From NCBI RefSeq assembly GCF_000154465.1, contig NZ_DS499579.1:124001-188000 (forward strand): a DNA stretch of 64,000 bases, in the 5' to 3' direction. Shown in pieces: positions 35,862 through 44,975 of the stretch. Below the pieces are notes generated by a model. It had not been told where the DNA came from and ran no database searches. It saw only the letters and a program-made list of their open reading frames with translations. The DNA comes from Alistipes putredinis DSM 17216 (lineage in GTDB: Bacteria; Bacteroidota; Bacteroidia; Bacteroidales; Rikenellaceae). The position numbers and the translations under genes were made by a program. The first letter of the stretch is position 1. Every line of letters starts with the position of its first letter.

Positions 35862-36620
35862 TTACTTGCGGACTTTGATCGTGCCGCTCTCCGTGTCGAA
35901 GGTGACGAACGAATTGCTGAACAGCCGTTCGATGTAGCCGCTGCACGCCATATCCGGGGTCGGAAGGTAGCGCAGCACGGGTGGGTCGATCAGGGCGATC
36001 GAGTCGCAGAGCGAAAGGGCGATGTCCAGTTCGTGCGTCGAGAAGAGGATGCACTTGCGGTGGTCGTGTGCCAGCCGTCGCAGCAGCGTGCAGAGTTCGT
36101 AACGGTTCGGCAGGTCGAGGAACGAGGTCGGTTCGTCGAGCAGGATGATCGGGGTGTCCTGGGCCAGGGCCCGGGCGATCATTACCCGCTGGCATTCGCC
36201 GTCGGACATGCGGTCCATCGTTTTTCCGGCGAAAGCTGCCATGCCGACTAGTTCCAGCGAGCGTTCCACGATGGCTTTGTCCTGTTCCTGTACGCGTCCG
36301 ATCCAGTTGGTGTAGGGGGCTCGTCCGAGGGCTACGACATCTTCGCACCGTAGGTTGGGAATGCGGACCCGTTCCGTGGTGACGAAGCTGACGGTGGTGG
36401 CCAGTTGCTGGGGTGAGAGCGTTTCCAGAGAGTGTCCGTCGAGCCGGATTTCGCCCCCCAGCCGTTCGCCGAGGCCGGCGATAGCCCGCAGCAGGGTCGA
36501 TTTTCCCGTACCGTTGCGGCCTACGAGGGCGACCAGTTCCCCGGCGGGAATCGTCGCCGAGGCGTGTTGCAGCAGAATGCGGTGGCCGTAACCGATAGTA
36601 AGGTCGTTCAGTCGGATCAT
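35862..36620 (-). CDS. btuD: ABC transporter ATPase for corrinoid import
   Basis: 252 residues. Walker A GRNGTGKSTL near 36-45, Q-loop region, signature MSDGECQRVMIARAL, Walker B PIILLDEPTSFLDL and H-loop FSTHELDIAL. Belongs to the iron-siderophore/B12 (FecE/BtuD) group. Its ATG overlaps the permease stop by 4 bp. Last gene of the riboswitch operon, hence assigned to B12 rather than iron. Confidence 0.88.
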   Translation of the reverse strand: MIRLNDLTIGYGHRILLQHASATIPAGELVALVGRNGTGKSTLLRAIAGLGERLGGEIRLDGHSLETLSPQQLATTVSFVTTERVRIPNLRCEDVVALGRAPYTNWIGRVQEQDKAIVERSLELVGMAAFAGKTMDRMSDGECQRVMIARALAQDTPIILLDEPTSFLDLPNRYELCTLLRRLAHDHRKCILFSTHELDIALSLCDSIALIDPPVLRYLPTPDMACSGYIERLFSNSFVTFDTESGTIKVRK

Positions 36621-37621
36621 ACGATGCTTTTGTTACGGATGACGACCCAGATGACGATGGGGATGCCCAATAGCGCCGTGATCGTGTTGATGGGGAAGGT
36701 GAGGAGTTTGGCCAGCACGTCGCAAAGGAGCATCACCACGATGCCCGTAAGGATCGAGGCCGGGACCAGAATCCGATGGTCGGCATCGGCGAAGAGAATG
36801 CGGGCGACGTGCGGGACGGCCAGGCCGATGAATCCGATCGGGCCGCAGAAAGCGGTGACCGTACCGGCCAGCAGGGTGGTGGAGAGGAAGATCAACTGCC
36901 GCGAACGGCGGATGTCGAGTCCCATCGTGCGGGCGTAGTTTTCGCCCAGCAGGAGCAGGTTCAGAGGTTTGATGACCGCGACGGCCAGCACGAGTCCGAG
37001 AACGACGGCAGGAAGCAGCAGACCGAGCTGTCCGAGCGTAACGTCGCCGAGCGATCCCATCGTCCAGACGACGAAAGATTTGAGGGCGGCTTCGTTGCTC
37101 AGGTATTGCAGGATCTGCACGACGGCTCCGACACCCGACGAAAACATCATGCCCAGGATGAGAATGACCATGATGTCTTTGATTCGGCGGCTGACCGCAG
37201 CGATCAGCATCAGGATCAGCGCCGAGCCGATCCAGGCAGCGCCCGCAATGCCGAGGGTGGAGATTAGCGGGTGTCCCGTGAGGCCCAGAAGCGGAGCGCC
37301 CAGCAGGAAGATCGCTACGCCGAGGCTCGCGCCGGAGCTGATGCCCAGCACGTATGGTCCGGCCAGCGGATTGCGGAAGAGGGTCTGCATTTGCAGGCCG
37401 CTCACGGCGAGGGCGGCGCCGGCCAGCAGAGCGACTACGGCTTTCAGCAGGCGGATGTTCAGGATAATCTTCGTTGTGACGGGGTCGTTTCCGCTGCCCG
37501 TCAGTGCGGCGAGGACTTCGCGGATCGGGATGGGTACGGCTCCGACCGAGAGATCGACGACGAAAAGTACCGCCGCCAGAACTCCGAACAGGAGAAAGAG
37601 GATGCGCTGCCGTCGTTGCAT
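36617..37621 (-). CDS. btuC: ABC transporter permease for corrinoid import (FecCD family)
   Basis: 334 residues with about nine or ten membrane helices. FecCD-family landmarks are LRLLKAVVALLAGAALAVSG, MQTLFRNPLAGPYVLGISSGA and FCGPIGFIGLAVPHVAR, the last matching the coupling-helix region that contacts BtuD. It starts 4 bp after the btuF-like stop. With BtuF and BtuD it imports corrinoids through the inner membrane; the substrate follows from the riboswitch and BtuB/BtuG neighbours. Confidence 0.88.
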   Translation of the reverse strand: MQRRQRILFLLFGVLAAVLFVVDLSVGAVPIPIREVLAALTGSGNDPVTTKIILNIRLLKAVVALLAGAALAVSGLQMQTLFRNPLAGPYVLGISSGASLGVAIFLLGAPLLGLTGHPLISTLGIAGAAWIGSALILMLIAAVSRRIKDIMVILILGMMFSSGVGAVVQILQYLSNEAALKSFVVWTMGSLGDVTLGQLGLLLPAVVLGLVLAVAVIKPLNLLLLGENYARTMGLDIRRSRQLIFLSTTLLAGTVTAFCGPIGFIGLAVPHVARILFADADHRILVPASILTGIVVMLLCDVLAKLLTFPINTITALLGIPIVIWVVIRNKSIV

Positions 37622-37625
37622 CGGT

Positions 37626-38762
37626 TTAGTTCAGTTTTCGGTAATAGGTCGGTTCGGCATCCGTCAATTCCGGGTGGAAGATGCGGATCAGATCTTGCAG
37701 AATCAGGTCCGGGTGTATGACGCCCGATTCCCAGTAGTCGTTGCCGCCCGAGGGGTTGGTGCGCCGGTTGTTGTTATAGACCCTCCCTTCCCGCACGGGG
37801 CGCGTATCCATGAATTTGGGGACGATCTCCGCTAGTTCCTTGAGCGATGCGGCGGAGCCGACGTTGATCCAGCAGTCGGACATTTCGGCCAGCCGGTATG
37901 CCTCCTCCGTGTCGATGGGGCGCGACTGATTGCCCGTGTCCTGGGTATAGACGTATTGTCCTCCTGCGTCGGCGATCAGCCGGGCGACATAGCTCGAAGG
38001 CGGAGCCATCAGCCAGGAGTCGCCGTAGGGAGTGTTCAGCATGACGACGGGTTTTCGTTCGGCTTTCGCCGCGAGGGTTTTCAGGCTGTCGTAACGGAGG
38101 GGTATTTCGCGGAACACCTCTTCGCCCCGTTCGCGCATTCCGGCGATTTCCGCTACGGCCACGAGCCATTCGGCCTTGCCCAGCGGCGACTGTTCGAGGT
38201 ACTCGCCCATATAGGCGTAGGGAATACCCAGTTCGCGGAGCTTGGGTTCCATGGCGCTGGCGCCGCTGACGCCGAACAGCAGCACGATGTCCGGGGAGAG
38301 CGAAAGCAGCCGCTCGTAGTTCATGTTGCCGTCGTAGCCCACGTCGCCGATCTGTTCCTTGTGCGAGGCGACGTAGGGGTTGCTGATGTAGTCGATGCCC
38401 GATACGCCGACTACCCGCTGCGGTTCGCCCAGGGCGTCGAGCATGGCGATGTAGGTCGAGGACATGCAGACGATGCGCCGGGCGTCGCCGTCGAGTACCT
38501 GTCCCGGAAAATCCGCCGGAGCCTGTTCGCCGTTGCGGGCGATGAAGAGCTGCGTTTCCTCGCCTTCGGCTCCCTGCCACGGGGCGTATGTCTTCAGTAT
38601 CGTGCTTTTCATCCCTTCCGCTCCGAAAATTTCGAAGCCCGAGGAGTAGGCGGGGGCGTAGAGGCTGATGTCGAAATCCCCGAGCGAGGCGGCGGATCGG
38701 TGGTGACAGGCGGTTGCGGCCGCGAGGATCGCCGACAACAGGATATAAAGTAGTTTTTTCAT
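37626..38762 (-). CDS. btuF: Corrinoid-binding ABC transporter lipoprotein, BtuF-like
   Basis: 378 residues. Lipobox ending at Cys19 (AAATAC), then a type III periplasmic-binding fold: RIVCMSSTYIAMLDALGEPQ, VVGVSGIDYISNP, DIVLLFGVSGASA and the helical backbone linking the lobes. A siderophore-type binding protein could bind other chelates; the B12 context decides. 51 bp separate it from the BtuB receptor. Confidence 0.85.
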   Translation of the reverse strand: MKKLLYILLSAILAAATACHHRSAASLGDFDISLYAPAYSSGFEIFGAEGMKSTILKTYAPWQGAEGEETQLFIARNGEQAPADFPGQVLDGDARRIVCMSSTYIAMLDALGEPQRVVGVSGIDYISNPYVASHKEQIGDVGYDGNMNYERLLSLSPDIVLLFGVSGASAMEPKLRELGIPYAYMGEYLEQSPLGKAEWLVAVAEIAGMRERGEEVFREIPLRYDSLKTLAAKAERKPVVMLNTPYGDSWLMAPPSSYVARLIADAGGQYVYTQDTGNQSRPIDTEEAYRLAEMSDCWINVGSAASLKELAEIVPKFMDTRPVREGRVYNNNRRTNPSGGNDYWESGVIHPDLILQDLIRIFHPELTDAEPTYYRKLN

Positions 38763-38813
38763 TGTCAGAGTTTCGTTTTCAGCCCGGTCGGAGTTTCGAG
38801 GGGCGGTGCAAAG

Positions 38814-40937
38814 TTACTGTTTTTTATTCCGTTTTCCCCATTTAGGGCGGATGTCGAGGAAAATCTCGTAGTTCAGCCGGGGCATCGGGCGCGAAAGCAC
38901 CGATTGATACTCTTCGTTGAAGAGGTTGTTGATGACTCCTTTAAGCGAGAGGTCGGCCCAGCGGAACGAGAAGGCTTTTTCGAGCGAAATGTCGCTCATG
39001 AAGTAAGGCTTCACACGTCCGATCTTGGTCTTCATATCGTTGTCCGAGGTGGTGAAACGCTCGCTGTAATAGCACCATTTGTAGGTGAACCGCCACGAAC
39101 GGTAGGTCAGGTGCCCCGTTACCGAAGCCGAAAATTCGGGGATGTAAACGAGCTGTTTGCCGATCGCCTTGTCGTACCAGTCCACCGGGTCGCCGTGGTT
39201 GATCGAGGGGGTCCACGAGAAGTTGCCGTCGGCGCTCAACTGCCAGTCTTTGGCCAACTGTACGTCCAGCCCCGCTTTCACCTCCACGCCGTAGGCATGC
39301 ACCTCCTTGACGTTTTTGGGCGTCCAGAATCCTTTGGCCGTAGGCAGCCAGACGATCCAGTTGTCGATGTAGGAGTCGAACCAAGTGGCTTCGCCCCGCA
39401 GGGTGTAAACTCCGTCGCGGCCCGTAGCGAACGACAGACCGGCGTCGTAGGTGAAGCCGTGCTCCTTTTTCAGGTCGGGGTTGCCGCCCGGCAGGAAGTA
39501 GAGGTCGTTCAGCGACGGGAAGCGGTAGTTGCGCGAAATGGAGGCCTTGGCGACGAGGTTGCCGCGTTTCGAGATCAGATAGTCGGTGAAGAAGGCCGGA
39601 ATGATCGGTGTCCACTCCGAGCCGAACATCTCTTCGCGCAGGCCTATCGAAAGGCCCAGGCGCTCGGTGGGGCGGTAGCGGATCGACACGTATCCCGACA
39701 GTTCGATGCGTCCTTTGTCATAACCGACGGGCACTTTGGTTTTGTTGCCGTTGGGATCGGTCGGCTGCTGGTTATCCATCGGGATAATGTTTTTGTCGAT
39801 GCTTCGTACCAGATGCTGGTGTGCCGAAACGGTTGCCGTGAAGAGCCACTTCTCCCCGAGGTAGTATTCTCCGTCCACCTGGCCGAAGAAGGTGTTGATC
39901 GTGCTGCGCGAGCGGATCATCTTCTCCATTTTTCCGTTGCCGAGTTCCCGTTCGTAGTCGTAGGCCATCCAGGTATGGATATAACCGGCTTTGACGCCCA
40001 CTTTCCACTTTTTGCGCAGGTGATCCCACGAAAGGATGCTGCGCAGGGTTTGTTCGCGCTGTTGGTTCAGGTAGTCGTCGTTCTCCTTGTGATCGACCGA
40101 CAGCATCGGAAGTCCCCGCTTCGAATTGACATACCAGGCCTGCAATCCGAAACGGTCGCCGTGTCCGGTATTGTAATAGACTTCCTGCAACGCGTGGAAA
40201 TCGTGGTATGCACCGCTTTTGTTGCGTTCGATCGGGTAGTAGGAGCCGATGATGTTGTGGTCGTCGTCCAGGATAAGCACGTTTTTATCGTAGTTTCTGT
40301 ACTTGAAGTCGTTTGGCGAGGAGGAATAGACGACGCGTGTCGAAGTTTGCCAGCGGTCGTTGCCGTAGGTGAGGCGCAAAAACTCGTCGAAAGTCGAAAA
40401 CGAGCCGACACCCTGCGTGTATTGCAGGTTGAAACCGTCCGCATCGGCAGGGCGCGTGGAGAGCTTGACCGCCCCGCCCAGGCCGCCGCCCGCCTCATTG
40501 ACCGAAGAGGTGCCGTGCAGCAGCGAGGCGTCGTCGATGAAGTAGGAGGGGATCATCGAGAAGTCCGTCATGCCCAGCATCGGGGAGTTGATTCGCATAC
40601 CGTTCCACGTCACCTGCGTATGCGAGGGCGACGTACCGCGGAACGCCACGGTCGAAAGGGTGGCGCGGCCGTACTGTTTGACGAAAATCGACGTGTTGAA
40701 AGTCAGGATGTCCGCCATCGAGAGTGCGATGTTTTCATGCAATATCGTAGTGTCGAGCTGGGTTTTCTGGATGCCGATCTCCTTCATCGGCCGCCGTGCC
40801 GTGACATTGACTTCGCGGATGGGAACGGCATACGAAGGATTGCCGTTCCACCACTCGCTTTTTTTGATTTTCTCCTCCTGTGCAAGCCCGGTGAGCGTTG
40901 TGAGGCACAGTACGATTGTCAATAGGTGTTTCATCAT
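38814..40937 (-). CDS. btuB: TonB-dependent vitamin B12 receptor, BtuB-like
   Basis: 707 residues. Signal peptide ending TGLAQ, a plug domain at about 35-165 (VNVTARRPM as the TonB-box-like start, then STVAFRGTSPSHTQVTWNGM and GGGLGGAVKLST), then a 22-strand barrel ending in an aromatic residue region. Its size and the operon match BtuB of Bacteroidetes, which works with BtuG. Start ATG overlaps the preceding lipoprotein stop by 4 bp. Energy would come from TonB-ExbBD (3 kb). Confidence 0.88.
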   Translation of the reverse strand: MMKHLLTIVLCLTTLTGLAQEEKIKKSEWWNGNPSYAVPIREVNVTARRPMKEIGIQKTQLDTTILHENIALSMADILTFNTSIFVKQYGRATLSTVAFRGTSPSHTQVTWNGMRINSPMLGMTDFSMIPSYFIDDASLLHGTSSVNEAGGGLGGAVKLSTRPADADGFNLQYTQGVGSFSTFDEFLRLTYGNDRWQTSTRVVYSSSPNDFKYRNYDKNVLILDDDHNIIGSYYPIERNKSGAYHDFHALQEVYYNTGHGDRFGLQAWYVNSKRGLPMLSVDHKENDDYLNQQREQTLRSILSWDHLRKKWKVGVKAGYIHTWMAYDYERELGNGKMEKMIRSRSTINTFFGQVDGEYYLGEKWLFTATVSAHQHLVRSIDKNIIPMDNQQPTDPNGNKTKVPVGYDKGRIELSGYVSIRYRPTERLGLSIGLREEMFGSEWTPIIPAFFTDYLISKRGNLVAKASISRNYRFPSLNDLYFLPGGNPDLKKEHGFTYDAGLSFATGRDGVYTLRGEATWFDSYIDNWIVWLPTAKGFWTPKNVKEVHAYGVEVKAGLDVQLAKDWQLSADGNFSWTPSINHGDPVDWYDKAIGKQLVYIPEFSASVTGHLTYRSWRFTYKWCYYSERFTTSDNDMKTKIGRVKPYFMSDISLEKAFSFRWADLSLKGVINNLFNEEYQSVLSRPMPRLNYEIFLDIRPKWGKRNKKQ

Positions 40938-43093
40938 TTGGATTCGGCTCCGGTTTCGCCGTCGAGCATTTGTTGATATGTAGGGTTATAGCTGCAGTCT
41001 GTCACGCTCCAGGTCTGTTCGGAGAGTCGGGGAAGGACCTGCGTGAAGGTCGAGAAATCCGTTACCGACGAGAGGTTGCCGATGCGGATCGCCCCGGCAG
41101 CGGTCAGGGCGGAGAAATCGAGCGTTGCGACCGACCTGTTTTTGTAGGCCGTGTGTCCGACGCTGATTTCTCCCGCGACGCTCTGCAGGGAGGGGAAGCG
41201 GAACGCGACGGCCCGGTCGGTCGATGTGTTCCAGGTGGATACCAGCATGCTGCCGTTTACCCGTTGCAGGCTCGGCAGGATGAATTCACCCGCGCAACCC
41301 GAAGGCATCGTGTAGAGGGCGTAGTCGTCTGCCGGATCATCCGAAACGGGCTCTCCGTTGCCGACGGTTTCCAGCAGCGGAAATTCGAGGACGGTGAACG
41401 ACGAGGCACCTACGTAGAACGAGAGCTGCCGGCCGACGTTTTTCAGCCGGGGAAACGAAGCCGAATTCGCTTCGCCTGCCTTGCCGCAGTTGCGGCAGAG
41501 AAGCGTTCCCCGCACTTCGACGAGATTCGGCAGCGAGAGCGTGAACGGGGCTTGCGATCCGCAATTTTCGATCGTGAGGTCATCGCAGCTTTCCGTCGGC
41601 AAAGAGAGTTCGGAAACATGCGTGAATCCGGCGATCCGCAGGGTATCGAGGTTTTTGAACCCGGTGATTCCGAAAGGCATCGCTTCCGGTTGCGGCGTCA
41701 GCGACGAGGCGTCGATCCGCAGCGAGCCGCCGAAATCGCCGCCCCGGAGCTCCGTCAGTCGCGTCGCGGCGACCAGACGCAGGTCGAGCGTACTGTTCGG
41801 AGAAAAAGTGCATCCCGAGAGATCCAGTACGCCTTCGAGCGACGACAGGTCGTCGATCGACAGGTCGCCTGAAATGGCTTTGAGCGCCGGAAGGAATTCC
41901 CCGAAATCCTTGATCGCGGGGAGCGTTGCCAGGCTAACGTCGCCGTCGAAACGCTCCGCTTTCGGGAAGGATAATGTTTCGATGGCCGGACACCCCGTAA
42001 TTTCGAGCGATCCGGCGTCGGTGAGTGCCGGCAGCAGGACCGATCGCAAAATAGGGCAGTCGGTGACGGTGATGTTCCCGGTGGTTTCGATCAGCGGAAA
42101 TTCGAACGTATTGGCCAGAGCGAGATGTTCGTAGCGAAGCGCTCCGGCCTGGGTCAGAACACCGAACGTGGTGCCCAGTCCCGATAACCGGTCGAAGCGG
42201 GAGAGGGTAAGCGTCCCGTCGATGCGTTGCAGTTTCGGAAAATACATCTGTTCGCACGGGGCTTTGGCTTCGTCTGCGGTCGTTCCGATCAGCGTCATAT
42301 TCCCGGCAACGGTGGTCAGCTCGTCGGCCGTCAGTTGGAGCAGGGCGTCCGACTGGAGGACGAAGTGCCCGGCGACGCTTTGCAGGGATTTGAAATCCGC
42401 CGTTTGCAGAGCCGTGCCGTAGACGCACAGGTCGCCTTTGATCTCTTTCAGGGCCGGGAGTGAAAGCTGCCTGAGCGTTTCGTTGGGATGGGCCGCGCTG
42501 CCGATCCGCAGCGATTCGCAGGCGGTCAGGTTTTCCAGTCCGGCCAATGTTTCACCCGTATAGGCGGCGGTGATCGTCAGGTCGCAGCGGACCGAAACGA
42601 GGTTTTTCAACCCGTCCAGATTCGTGACGGGGTTTTCTTCGTCCTCGCCTCCGATGGTGAGGTTGCCTTCGACGGTGTTGATTCCGCTCCGGGCGAAAGC
42701 GTCCACTTCGGCCTGCGTCCGAAGTGTCAGACTGCCATCGGTCGCAATGTCGGTGCGCTCTACCGTATAGAGGTAGGTGCGGTCGTTTTGATTGTCGTAG
42801 GAGCTGACCAGAAACTGCCACTCCTGGTCCCAGTCGGCGACAGTCGCCGGGTCGGGGTAGATCGAGGCGTGCTCGCATAATTCGTAGGATACCTGCGCGT
42901 CTTCCAACGATACGTTGTAGGGGATGCTTACCGTAATCCGGCCGTCGCGGATGACGGCCGGGTAGGTGTCGGCGCCGGTAGTCAGCGAAAACGATACTAT
43001 GTAGTTGTCGCTGCCCCAGGGCAGTTCGGTCTTCTCTTCGCTGCATGCCGTGCACAGTAGTGCGAGGCAGCAGATTATACCTGTTATTTTCAT
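40934..43093 (-). CDS. Surface lipoprotein with receptor-L/LRR-like repeats in the B12 operon
   Basis: 719 residues. Lipobox LCTAC (Cys16). N-terminal beta domain at about 25-110 (VSFSLTTGADTYPAVI, ending YLYTVERTD, DUF5018-like), then about 20 irregular leucine-rich turns such as GLENLTACESLRIG, SLPALKEIKGDLCVYG and FPKLQRIDGTLTLSRF, which recall receptor-L-domain solenoids. An acidic linker separates the domains. Role unknown; a corrinoid or partner-binding surface is inferred from the operon. Confidence 0.75.
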   Translation of the reverse strand: MKITGIICCLALLCTACSEEKTELPWGSDNYIVSFSLTTGADTYPAVIRDGRITVSIPYNVSLEDAQVSYELCEHASIYPDPATVADWDQEWQFLVSSYDNQNDRTYLYTVERTDIATDGSLTLRTQAEVDAFARSGINTVEGNLTIGGEDEENPVTNLDGLKNLVSVRCDLTITAAYTGETLAGLENLTACESLRIGSAAHPNETLRQLSLPALKEIKGDLCVYGTALQTADFKSLQSVAGHFVLQSDALLQLTADELTTVAGNMTLIGTTADEAKAPCEQMYFPKLQRIDGTLTLSRFDRLSGLGTTFGVLTQAGALRYEHLALANTFEFPLIETTGNITVTDCPILRSVLLPALTDAGSLEITGCPAIETLSFPKAERFDGDVSLATLPAIKDFGEFLPALKAISGDLSIDDLSSLEGVLDLSGCTFSPNSTLDLRLVAATRLTELRGGDFGGSLRIDASSLTPQPEAMPFGITGFKNLDTLRIAGFTHVSELSLPTESCDDLTIENCGSQAPFTLSLPNLVEVRGTLLCRNCGKAGEANSASFPRLKNVGRQLSFYVGASSFTVLEFPLLETVGNGEPVSDDPADDYALYTMPSGCAGEFILPSLQRVNGSMLVSTWNTSTDRAVAFRFPSLQSVAGEISVGHTAYKNRSVATLDFSALTAAGAIRIGNLSSVTDFSTFTQVLPRLSEQTWSVTDCSYNPTYQQMLDGETGAESK

Positions 43094-43101
43094 ATTCCCG
43101 C

Positions 43102-44952
43102 CTATTTGCCCTGGTTGATGTTTTCGTCCGTAAATCCGAATACCTCCGTGGAGTTCTCGCCCAGCCAGCCGGCTTTGGCATTGACGCCGGTCTGTACCCG
43201 GATGAAGTCGATGTATTTGAGGTTGGCGGGCTGTCCGTTCTTATCGACCGCGTTCGAGATTTTGAAATAGACCTTCATGGCGCCTGCTGCGGCATTGTCG
43301 TCCTCCGAAAGACGGTCGTTGCCGAAATTGTCGGCGTAGCCCCAGTCGTATTCGCCATTGACCCAGTAGGAGCCGTTGCCCGACTGGTCGTAGGTGCGGC
43401 TCTTCAGGCAGGGACCGTAAAGCGTATAGCTGTCCGTGCCGATCCACGCCGGGTAGTAGCTGGGCTGGTCGTGGTACTGTTTCAGGTAGTCGATCTTGCC
43501 CTTGACGCCCTGGTTGTCCTTCCATTGTACGTCGGCTCCCGAGTAGGTCGGCCGGTAATAGGTGACCGCGTAATCCTGAACGGTCTCCTCTTTGCCGTAT
43601 TCCGATCCTTTGAGTTCATACCATTCGTCGTCGGGCAGGGTGTTGCCGTTGGTGTCCTGCATCACATAGACGATACCCGGTTCGGACGAACCCTTGAAGG
43701 CGTTGCCCGTGATCGAGAAGTTGTAGCCTCCCTTGTATCCGGACGAGGAGTTGTCGATGCTGTGGTCGAAGCCCACGACGATGTAGCCGCCCCAGCCGCC
43801 GAGCGATACCCAGGTATTTTTCTTCATCCGTTCTTCGGCGTAGGCGACTGCCGCTTCGGGACTGGTTTCCGTACCGGTGAATCCGCCCGAAACCAGTTCG
43901 TTGATGAACTGTCCCGGGGCCGGCGTATATTCGTACACCCGGTCCCACGTCGCGCTGCTGGCTCCCGAAGCCGGGCGGCGGTGCGACTCTTCTTCGCTGT
44001 GGCATTCGACGGTGAACTCCAGCGTAGCCCGGGTTTCATTGGTGCGCGTGATGCACTTCGAGAGGGTCATTTCGGGTTCGTCGGTGGTATCCGTTACGGT
44101 GAAAACGATCTTTTTGATTCCCGTTTCGGTCGGGGTATAGGTGTACGAAAGCTCGGTCCCGACCTCTTGTCCGTCGATCGTCCAACTGAACTTGGGGTTG
44201 GTGCCGTTCCAGATGAATGGCCGCAGAGTGATCGTGCGGTCGAGCGATACGGTGCGGGTCAGACCGTCGTATTTGCGTCCGATAGGTACCGCCGTAACCG
44301 ATACCGCCAGTGCATCGACCACCTCCACCTCGATTGTCATTTCGTCCGAGCCGTCCTCGTTTTCCGTGCGCAGGGAGACTTCGTATGTTCCGGCGATCTC
44401 CTCGCAGAATTCATAGACGGCCTCATCGCCGACCGGTTCGGCTTCGGCGGCACCCGGACGGCGCAGCGTCCAGAGAAAAGTGCTGTTCTCGGCCGACTGT
44501 ACGGTGGGCGCGAATTCGTATTTGCGTCCTTTCACGACCTCCAGCCCGTCGGTCTGCATGGGGAAAGAGATCAGGGGCGGCAGCAGCTCCTGTACCTCGA
44601 CGAGAACCGTTTCGACGGTCGTGCCGTTCGGGGTGGTTACCTCCAGGTCGATGTAGTAGCCGTTGACGCCTTCCGAAATTTCATTGCCGGAATCGAACCG
44701 GTAGGTGAGCTGCGGTTCGGTCGAGATGATTTTGCCCGTTTCTTCCAGTTTCCATGAGTAAACGGCCCGATCGACGAACTGGTAGGAGGGCGTAATGGTG
44801 AACTCCCGGCCGACCTTGACGGGATAGACGGCCGGGTCGGTGTCGAACGTGATGATCGGCACCTGTTCGACATCGGTGGTGATGAGCTCGTCCTTGTTGC
44901 AGGCGACCGCCGTCAGAGCGAGCAATATGAAATAGATCCGTATTTTGTTCAT
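43102..44952 (-). CDS. PKD-like surface lipoprotein of the B12 operon
   Basis: 616 residues. Lipobox LTAVAC (Cys18). Three Ig/PKD-like beta domains at about 28-110, 110-205 and 205-300, then a distinctive C-terminal domain of about 280 residues (VWDRVYEY-like start, GGYIVVGFDHSIDN, VYVMQDTNGNTLPDDEWYELKG). Homologues of this layout occur in Bacteroides B12 loci, and a BtuH-type corrinoid-binding role is possible but not shown here. 8 bp before the next gene. Confidence 0.75.
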   Translation of the reverse strand: MNKIRIYFILLALTAVACNKDELITTDVEQVPIITFDTDPAVYPVKVGREFTITPSYQFVDRAVYSWKLEETGKIISTEPQLTYRFDSGNEISEGVNGYYIDLEVTTPNGTTVETVLVEVQELLPPLISFPMQTDGLEVVKGRKYEFAPTVQSAENSTFLWTLRRPGAAEAEPVGDEAVYEFCEEIAGTYEVSLRTENEDGSDEMTIEVEVVDALAVSVTAVPIGRKYDGLTRTVSLDRTITLRPFIWNGTNPKFSWTIDGQEVGTELSYTYTPTETGIKKIVFTVTDTTDEPEMTLSKCITRTNETRATLEFTVECHSEEESHRRPASGASSATWDRVYEYTPAPGQFINELVSGGFTGTETSPEAAVAYAEERMKKNTWVSLGGWGGYIVVGFDHSIDNSSSGYKGGYNFSITGNAFKGSSEPGIVYVMQDTNGNTLPDDEWYELKGSEYGKEETVQDYAVTYYRPTYSGADVQWKDNQGVKGKIDYLKQYHDQPSYYPAWIGTDSYTLYGPCLKSRTYDQSGNGSYWVNGEYDWGYADNFGNDRLSEDDNAAAGAMKVYFKISNAVDKNGQPANLKYIDFIRVQTGVNAKAGWLGENSTEVFGFTDENINQGK

Positions 44953-44975
44953 GGATGATGATTCTTATTATATGA

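Noticed and set aside
38904..40925. 673-codon open frame antisense to the BtuB-like receptor
   Set aside because: It mirrors the receptor's GC-rich third positions, has no known family, and the receptor on the other strand has clear plug and barrel motifs.
43045..44757. 570-codon plus-strand frame across the PKD-like gene
   Set aside because: Shadow frame: Val/Arg-rich, no signal or motif, while the minus strand encodes a lipoprotein with repeats and operon context.
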